Shown here: positions 59,637 through 64,000 of the stretch, piece after piece | Position numbering within the stretch: position 1 is the first letter of the stretch | Layout of the letters: every line of letters starts with the position of its first letter | NCBI RefSeq assembly: GCF_003863965.1 | Contig: NZ_RRCN01000001.1 | Coordinates: 6,445,071 to 6,509,070 of the forward strand | Source: Paenibacillus oralis | GTDB lineage: Bacteria > Bacillota > Bacilli > Paenibacillales > Paenibacillaceae | Direction of reading: 5' to 3' | Length of the DNA stretch: 64,000 nt | Program-made: the position numbers and the translations under genes | The notes under the pieces: model-generated | Databases searched by the model: none | The model's input: only the letters and a program-made list of their open reading frames with translations | Told to the model about the DNA's origin: nothing

Positions 59637-59927
59637 CTACCGGAACATCCCCCACAGCCGAAGCAGGTGAAGCGTATTGCGCGGATCGATTTTTTGGTCG
59701 ATGACGAACTGTACGATCTGCTCCTCCTGCGTGCCGCTCAGGCGTTCGCCAAGCACGGAAGTTGCCGTTCGGACGAGCCTGCGCACCTTGGGACGGTCCT
59801 GCAAATCCGCCCGGGTGAGGCCGTCGACCATCTGCTTGATCCGGTCCTTGATCGCCGGATTTTTCATTTTCAGTTTGACCCGCTCCACCAGCTGCGGACT
59901 GATCCCATATTGATGATAACTGGGCAC
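59637..59927 (-). CDS. spoVIF: Stage VI sporulation protein F (SpoVIF)
   Basis: The protein has 96 residues from GTG 59927, which has AGGAGGTG nine bases upstream; the longer reading from TTG 59954 would begin before that ribosome site. It matches the small SpoVIF/YjcC family (GISPQLVERVKLKMKNPAIKDRIKQMVDGLTRADLQD and FVIDQKIDPRNTLHLLRLWGMF). In Bacillus it affects spore-coat assembly late in sporulation under GerE/SigK control. It shows that the host forms endospores. Confidence 0.85.
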   Translation of the reverse strand: MPSYHQYGISPQLVERVKLKMKNPAIKDRIKQMVDGLTRADLQDRPKVRRLVRTATSVLGERLSGTQEEQIVQFVIDQKIDPRNTLHLLRLWGMFR

Positions 59928-60033
59928 CGTGACTAGCACCTCCTGTCCCGTCAATTCCGGACTTCAACCCTAATATATGACGGATAGGCTGTACATAGTT
60001 CAGAAAAAGTAACCGCGGCCGCTCACCCGCTGC

Positions 60034-60888
60034 TCAGCTTTGTTTAAGAAACGCCGTCGCTTCATGGGTTTGTCCCAATCTCACGATCGTCTCCTCATAT
60101 TGCATTGATGCGTACGCAAAAAACAAAATATCGATCACCACAAGCTGAGCCAGCCGGGAACCGGACGCCCCGCTTCGCAGCGTCGCTTCCGGCGCTTGCG
60201 GCGTATACAGCATCAAATCGGCCAGTTCGGAAACTTTGTGATTGCCGAAACGGGACAAGCCGATGGTGTGGACTCCGTACTTCTTAGCAACCCGGAACAA
60301 TTGCAGCACTTCCTTGGTATTGCCGCTGTACGAAACGCCCATAAACAAGGTGCCCGGCGGAGCGCTGGCCAGTGCGGCGGCAATCAGATGCTCATCCTGG
60401 AGAGCAAACGCCTGCTTGCCGAGCCGCAGCCATTTTTGAGCGGCATCCGCCGCTACGATCGCCGAAGCGCCAACGCCGTACATATGGATGACGGGAGCTT
60501 TCCGGAAGCTGTCCACCACCTGCTCGATCAGCTGCGGCTGCAAGTGAAGCATCGTGTCTTGAATGGCTTGGACACTGTTGGAGAGCGTTTTTTGAATAAT
60601 GTTTTGAAGCGCCTCGCCCTGCTCAATATCGTAATAGCCGGGTTTTTGCGTTTTGGCATTGTCCACGGACAACCGTATCTTCAAATCGGGAAATCCGGTC
60701 AGCCCCAGCGAACGGCACAGCCGGGTAATCGCCGCCGCGCTGGTCCCCGCTTTATCGGCCAGCGCATGGATGCTCAGGCCGGAGACTTCCGCCGAAGCGG
60801 CCAAAATATATAACGCCGCCTTTTTTTCCGATTCGGGCAGTTGCCCCAGTACCGCCTCCATTTGCGTAAGTATGCTTCCTGTCGTCAC
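60034..60888 (-). CDS. murR: RpiR/MurR-family regulator of MurNAc catabolism
   Basis: The protein has 284 residues from GTG 60888 (AAAGGGGCGGG upstream). It has an N-terminal RpiR helix-turn-helix (ADKAGTSAAAITRLCRSLGLTGFPDLK) and a C-terminal SIS domain (VIHMYGVGASAIVAADAAQKW, FMGVSYSGNTKEVLQLF). It should bind MurNAc-6-phosphate and control the etherase/PTS operon just upstream. A longer reading to 61059 overlaps murP and a terminator, so I reject it. Confidence 0.88.
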   Translation of the reverse strand: MTTGSILTQMEAVLGQLPESEKKAALYILAASAEVSGLSIHALADKAGTSAAAITRLCRSLGLTGFPDLKIRLSVDNAKTQKPGYYDIEQGEALQNIIQKTLSNSVQAIQDTMLHLQPQLIEQVVDSFRKAPVIHMYGVGASAIVAADAAQKWLRLGKQAFALQDEHLIAAALASAPPGTLFMGVSYSGNTKEVLQLFRVAKKYGVHTIGLSRFGNHKVSELADLMLYTPQAPEATLRSGASGSRLAQLVVIDILFFAYASMQYEETIVRLGQTHEATAFLKQS

Positions 60889-60928
60889 TTGCCCGCCCCT
60901 TTCGTTTCCCATCCGTTTTCCATAAGCA

Positions 60929-60971
60929 AAAGAAACGCGGCGGCCCGGCAAATATCCGCCAACGTTTCTTT
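60929..60971 (-). terminator. Terminator between murP and murR
   Basis: AAGAAACG...GGCGG pairs with CCGCC...CGTTTCTTTT on the minus strand. It lies directly past the murP stop, suggesting murR is expressed partly by read-through or from its own promoter. Confidence 0.6.
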
Positions 60972-60991
60972 CCGGTTGCTTGTTGCTTCTC

Positions 60992-62443
60992 TTATCTATT
61001 ATGCTCCAGAAGCATCTGCTTTGTAAAACCGAAGAAATAAGTGAGCAGGAAGCCGGCAATGTAAGAAACGATCAACCCGAGCAAATAACCGAGTATCGTC
61101 ATGCCGATCCCCATCGGACCTTGAATCAGCGGGATCAGCACAAGGCCGGAAGGACCGATCGCCACCGAACCGACGAAATTTCCCGTCATCGCGAACAAAC
61201 CGAGCAGCGCCCCGCCAAAACCGCCGCCGAGGCAGGCGGTCACAAACGGCCTGCCCAAAGGAAGGCTTACCCCGTAGATGAGCGGCTCGCCGATGCCGAG
61301 GAAGCCAACGGGCAGCGCACCCTTGATCATATTACGCATACGTGTGTTAGCTTTGAGCTTGATGTAGGTCGCGATAGCCGATCCGACCTGTCCCGCTCCC
61401 GCCATCGCCAGAATCGGCAGCAATGCCGTATATCCTACCTGGGAAATGAGTTCGGCGTGAATCGGGATCAGCGCCTGGTGCAAGCCGAACATGACCAGCG
61501 GCAGGAAAAGCGATGCCAGCACAAATCCGGAAAGCGGTCCGCCGTGCGCCAGCAGCCAGGTTGTTGCCTGCCCGATGCCTTGGGAAATGATACCGCTGAC
61601 CGGCATCAGGAAAAACACCGTGATTAAACCGACGACAATAAGCGAAATGGTAGGAGTTACAATGATATCGATGGAGGCAGGCATCCGCTTGCGAATCCAT
61701 TTTTCCATGACCGAAATTAAACCTGCCGCCAGGATCGCCCCGATAATTCCCCCTTGCCCCGCATTAAGCTTGATTTCACCGAAGAAGGGGTAACTATACG
61801 AAATATTGGCCACCGCCGGAGCCACGATAATCGCCGCCACCGCGCCGCCAAGCGCTGGCGTGCCGCCAAATTCCTTGGCTGCGTTGATCCCGGCAAAGAT
61901 CGTCAAGTACCCGAAAAACGCCGAACCGATCACGCTTAAAATTGGCTGCAAAGTAACCAGCCAGGCCGCGTCGTTGCCGGAGGTGATCAGGTTGTTCAGC
62001 AAACCTGCAATCCCGTTGATAATCCCCGCACCCACCAAGGCCGGGATCAATGGAATAAAGATGTTGCCGATTTTTCGCAGAAAGTTTTTAAGCGGAGTGT
62101 TGTTTTTCCGTTTGAGCTCTGCCTTAATGTCGGAGCCTTCCCGAAGAGGAGCCGTTTTGCCTCCCGAAGGGGCGTTCCCTTTGGCATCCTCTCCGGCTTG
62201 CATAAGTTTGCCGAATTCTTCCGCCACTTTATTGACCACGCCCGGTCCAAGGATAACCTGGTAGGTCTCGTCATCAACCACGCCGAGTACCCCTTCGATT
62301 TGTTTCAATCCGGCCTCGTCGATCCGGCTGTGGTCCACGACCGAAACCCGCAGCCGGGTCATGCAGTTCGTAAATTGCTCCACATTGCCGGAACCGCCGA
62401 TGGATTCCAAAATCCGTTTTGCCATAACTTCAAATTTGCTCAT
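60992..62443 (-). CDS. murP: PTS EIIBC component for N-acetylmuramic acid (MurP-type)
   Basis: The 483-residue protein has an N-terminal EIIB domain with phospho-Cys27 in FTNCMTRLRV, a linker at about 85-110, and a ten-helix EIIC domain of the glucose/sucrose class (PALVGAGIINGIAGLL, FGLHQALIPIHAEL, GIGEPLIYGVSLPL). It lacks EIIA, which MurP-type systems borrow from the glucose PTS. It imports and phosphorylates MurNAc to MurNAc-6-phosphate. It overlaps murQ by 4 bases. Confidence 0.9.
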   Translation of the reverse strand: MSKFEVMAKRILESIGGSGNVEQFTNCMTRLRVSVVDHSRIDEAGLKQIEGVLGVVDDETYQVILGPGVVNKVAEEFGKLMQAGEDAKGNAPSGGKTAPLREGSDIKAELKRKNNTPLKNFLRKIGNIFIPLIPALVGAGIINGIAGLLNNLITSGNDAAWLVTLQPILSVIGSAFFGYLTIFAGINAAKEFGGTPALGGAVAAIIVAPAVANISYSYPFFGEIKLNAGQGGIIGAILAAGLISVMEKWIRKRMPASIDIIVTPTISLIVVGLITVFFLMPVSGIISQGIGQATTWLLAHGGPLSGFVLASLFLPLVMFGLHQALIPIHAELISQVGYTALLPILAMAGAGQVGSAIATYIKLKANTRMRNMIKGALPVGFLGIGEPLIYGVSLPLGRPFVTACLGGGFGGALLGLFAMTGNFVGSVAIGPSGLVLIPLIQGPMGIGMTILGYLLGLIVSYIAGFLLTYFFGFTKQMLLEHNR

Positions 62444-63354
62444 CGGTTCGTCGCCTCCTTACCCGTATTCTTTACCGCCTGACCGATAAAACCTTGGCTC
62501 AACTCCAATTGTTTCAGCGCTTCCGTATACGTACACCCCGTCAGGATCATCAGTATCGCCGGTTTCGGCTTTCCTTCGGCGAGGCGCAAGGCATTTTCGG
62601 CGGTTTCAGCATCGCACGCGGTCGCCTCCATGACAATCCGCTTGGCCCGCTCCGCCAGTTTTTCGTTGGTCGGCTGCACATCGACCATCAAATTGCCGTA
62701 AACCTTGCCCAAGCCGATCATCGTAGCCGTAGACAGCATATTGCAAACCAGCTTCTGCGAGGTTCCCGCCTTTAACCGTGTCGACCCGGTCAACACCTCG
62801 GGACCGTTCTCAATCTCGATGGCAATGTCGGCTTTTTGGCTGATCGCCGCGTTTTTGTTGCAGCTGATGCTGATCGTCGCTGCGCCGGCCCGCTTGGCGT
62901 ATTCCAGCCCGCCGATCACGTAAGGCGTTCGGCCGCTGGCGGCCAAGCCGACGACCGCGTCGTTTGCGGTGAGGTTAAGGTTTTGCAAATCGGCCGCACC
63001 AAGCTCGGTCCGGTCCTCCGCCCCCTCCACCGCTTTGATAAACGCATTGCTTCCGCCGGCGATGAGCCCGACGACCTGCTCCGGAGAAGTGCCGAAGGTC
63101 GGCGGACATTCCACCGCGTCAAGCAGACCGATCCGCCCGCTCGTTCCTGCTCCCATATAGATCAAGCGGCCACCGCGCCGCAGTGCGTCCGTAATGGCCG
63201 CAACCGCTTTAGCAATTTGGGGTATCTCTTTTTTTACCGCCCCCGCCACTTTCGCGTCTTCTTCATTCATCACCGTAAGCAATTCGGCAACGGTCATTTC
63301 GTCCAAGCGCATCGTTCGTTCGTTTCTTGCCTCAGTAGTCAGATTCTCCAGCAT
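62440..63354 (-). CDS. murQ: N-acetylmuramic acid 6-phosphate etherase
   Basis: The 304-residue SIS-fold protein has LIYMGAGTSGRIGLLDAVECPPTFG, VVGLAASGRTPYVIGGLEYAK and the C-terminal GKPKPAILMILTG. It cleaves the lactyl ether of MurNAc-6-phosphate to give GlcNAc-6-phosphate and lactate in wall recycling. It is first in murQ-murP-murR, with a consensus-like promoter and a cre site directly upstream. ATG follows AGGAGAG. Confidence 0.96.
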   Translation of the reverse strand: MLENLTTEARNERTMRLDEMTVAELLTVMNEEDAKVAGAVKKEIPQIAKAVAAITDALRRGGRLIYMGAGTSGRIGLLDAVECPPTFGTSPEQVVGLIAGGSNAFIKAVEGAEDRTELGAADLQNLNLTANDAVVGLAASGRTPYVIGGLEYAKRAGAATISISCNKNAAISQKADIAIEIENGPEVLTGSTRLKAGTSQKLVCNMLSTATMIGLGKVYGNLMVDVQPTNEKLAERAKRIVMEATACDAETAENALRLAEGKPKPAILMILTGCTYTEALKQLELSQGFIGQAVKNTGKEATNR

Positions 63355-63390
63355 TGGAAACTCTCCTTTTGATGTATAAGATTCAAGCTG

Positions 63391-63438
63391 TGTAACCGTT
63401 TACGATTTGATTATAATCCACCTAATATAATATTTCAA
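63391..63438 (-). promoter_or_regulatory. murQ operon promoter with cre site
   Basis: On the minus strand TTGAAA (63433-63438), 17 bp, then TATAAT (63410-63415) give a good SigA promoter. The sequence TGTAACCGTTTACG (63391-63404) matches the CcpA cre consensus TGWAANCGNTNWCA with one mismatch and covers the predicted start (about 63403). Carbon catabolite repression is expected. Confidence 0.75.
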
Positions 63439-63658
63439 TAATTATTTTTATATATGAAATAAAATTTCACAATGAGTATCATAACGTGATTTACCTGAAT
63501 GAGAGCCGGGTCCATAGTCCGGGAATCGCGAAACAGCCGGGAATTTTCTCTATTGTGCTGGCCGCGGGGGTTATGCTATCTTAGGTTATAAAATTTGGGT
63601 CCGATGAAACAATGTTCAATAGGCATGGATTTAGGCAGAAGGGGTGAGCAGTACGATC

Positions 63659-64000
63659 ATGATTATCCGGCAAATCTTTAACAACAACGTGATTCGTGCC
63701 GAAGACCAAGTCGGTCATGAGTTTGTGGTGATCGGCAACGGTCTGGGCTTCAAGAAAAAGCCGGGGCAAACGGTGGATGAGGAAAAGATCGAAAAAACGT
63801 TTATTCTCAAACCCGACAAAGTTCCGCAAAAGTTAATCGATCTGATCGGCGAAACGTCGGCGGACTATTTCTCGCTGGCCGACGATATCGTAAACTACGC
63901 CAAGGCGGAGATGGGAAATATATTCAACGACAATATTTACATCACGCTGATCGACCATATTCATTTTGCGGTAACCCGATATAAAAACGCCATGAATCTG
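63659..64000 (+). CDS. LicT/SacY-type transcriptional antiterminator, 5' part
   Basis: This is the first 114 codons of a gene cut by the window end. The opening MIIRQIFNNNVIRAEDQ with EFVVIGNGLGFKKKPG and IEKTFIL is the CAT RNA-binding domain of BglG/LicT/SacY/GlcT proteins. What follows (PDKVPQKLIDLIGETSADYFSLADDIV and ITLIDHIHFAVTRY) is the start of PRD1, with its conserved phospho-His region. Such proteins bind RAT hairpins to allow transcription of a PTS operon, which probably lies beyond the window. ATG 63659 follows AAGGGGTG; an in-frame GTG at 63644 is too close to that site. Confidence 0.9.
   Translation, partial: MIIRQIFNNNVIRAEDQVGHEFVVIGNGLGFKKKPGQTVDEEKIEKTFILKPDKVPQKLIDLIGETSADYFSLADDIVNYAKAEMGNIFNDNIYITLIDHIHFAVTRYKNAMNL

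Noticed and set aside
60889..61059. N-terminal extension of the MurR-type regulator
   Set aside because: It runs through the murP terminator and into murP, and its residues do not resemble RpiR proteins; GTG 60888 has a good ribosome site.

Overview
The window reads as a chromosomal segment of an endospore-forming Gram-positive bacterium, most likely Paenibacillus or a close relative. The evidence is a SpoVIF-type sporulation protein, a Bacillus-type MntR with all six metal ligands, an Fnr with its cysteine cluster at the C-terminus, a Met T-box leader on metG, YesMN-type two-component genes beside a sugar ABC importer that lacks its own ATPase, copper-amine-oxidase-type surface domains and lipobox lipoproteins. 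This assignment is inference from gene content. There are no rRNA, tRNA, transposase or CRISPR genes that I can see.

Layout. 0-9.5 kb: a surface glycosidase-like protein, mntR, ccdA, the zinc importer znuA-znuC-znuB with a Zur box, metG with its T-box leader, and zur-yidD. 9.6-20.4 kb: a large surface protein, then one operon on the minus strand: solute-binding protein, two permeases, sensor kinase, AraC-type response regulator and a GH3 beta-N-acetylhexosaminidase. 20.5-34.5 kb: an anaerobic and nitrosative block, with pflBA, adhE, fnr, a formate/nitrite channel, nirBD, a DUF4430 lipoprotein, the di-iron repair protein ric, a short flavoprotein and hxlR. 34.6-39.5 kb: a sugar or polyol catabolic operon (two TIM-barrel isomerases, two Gfo/Idh dehydrogenases) divergent from an AraC regulator. 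39.6-46.5 kb: terC under a Mn2+ riboswitch, msrAB, a CGNR protein, DinB, yitT with a long structured leader, hmp and a Crp-type regulator. 46.7-55 kb: a probable exopolysaccharide cluster (processive GT2, HEAT-repeat membrane protein, two membrane-anchored glycosidase-like proteins, UDP-sugar dehydrogenase, and a degenerate GGDEF plus pseudo-receiver protein). 55.9-60 kb: an SOS Y-family polymerase pair, map with a TetR gene, and spoVIF. 60-64 kb: murR-murP-murQ for N-acetylmuramic acid, then the start of a LicT/SacY-type antiterminator that runs off the end.

Two signals stand out. First, five promoters (pflB, adhE, nirB, ric, hmp) each carry a TGTGA-N6-TCACA-type box centred 29.5-30.5 bp upstream of a -10 hexamer. 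This is class II FNR geometry, with fnr itself inside the block. Second, three intergenic elements share one architecture: four short palindromes, two forward and two inverted, with centres about 52, 62-63 and 52 bp apart. That is close to whole helical turns. Two of them have the same sequence in opposite orientation and flank the exopolysaccharide cluster. The third uses an unrelated palindrome at the same spacing. I know no described element with this design.
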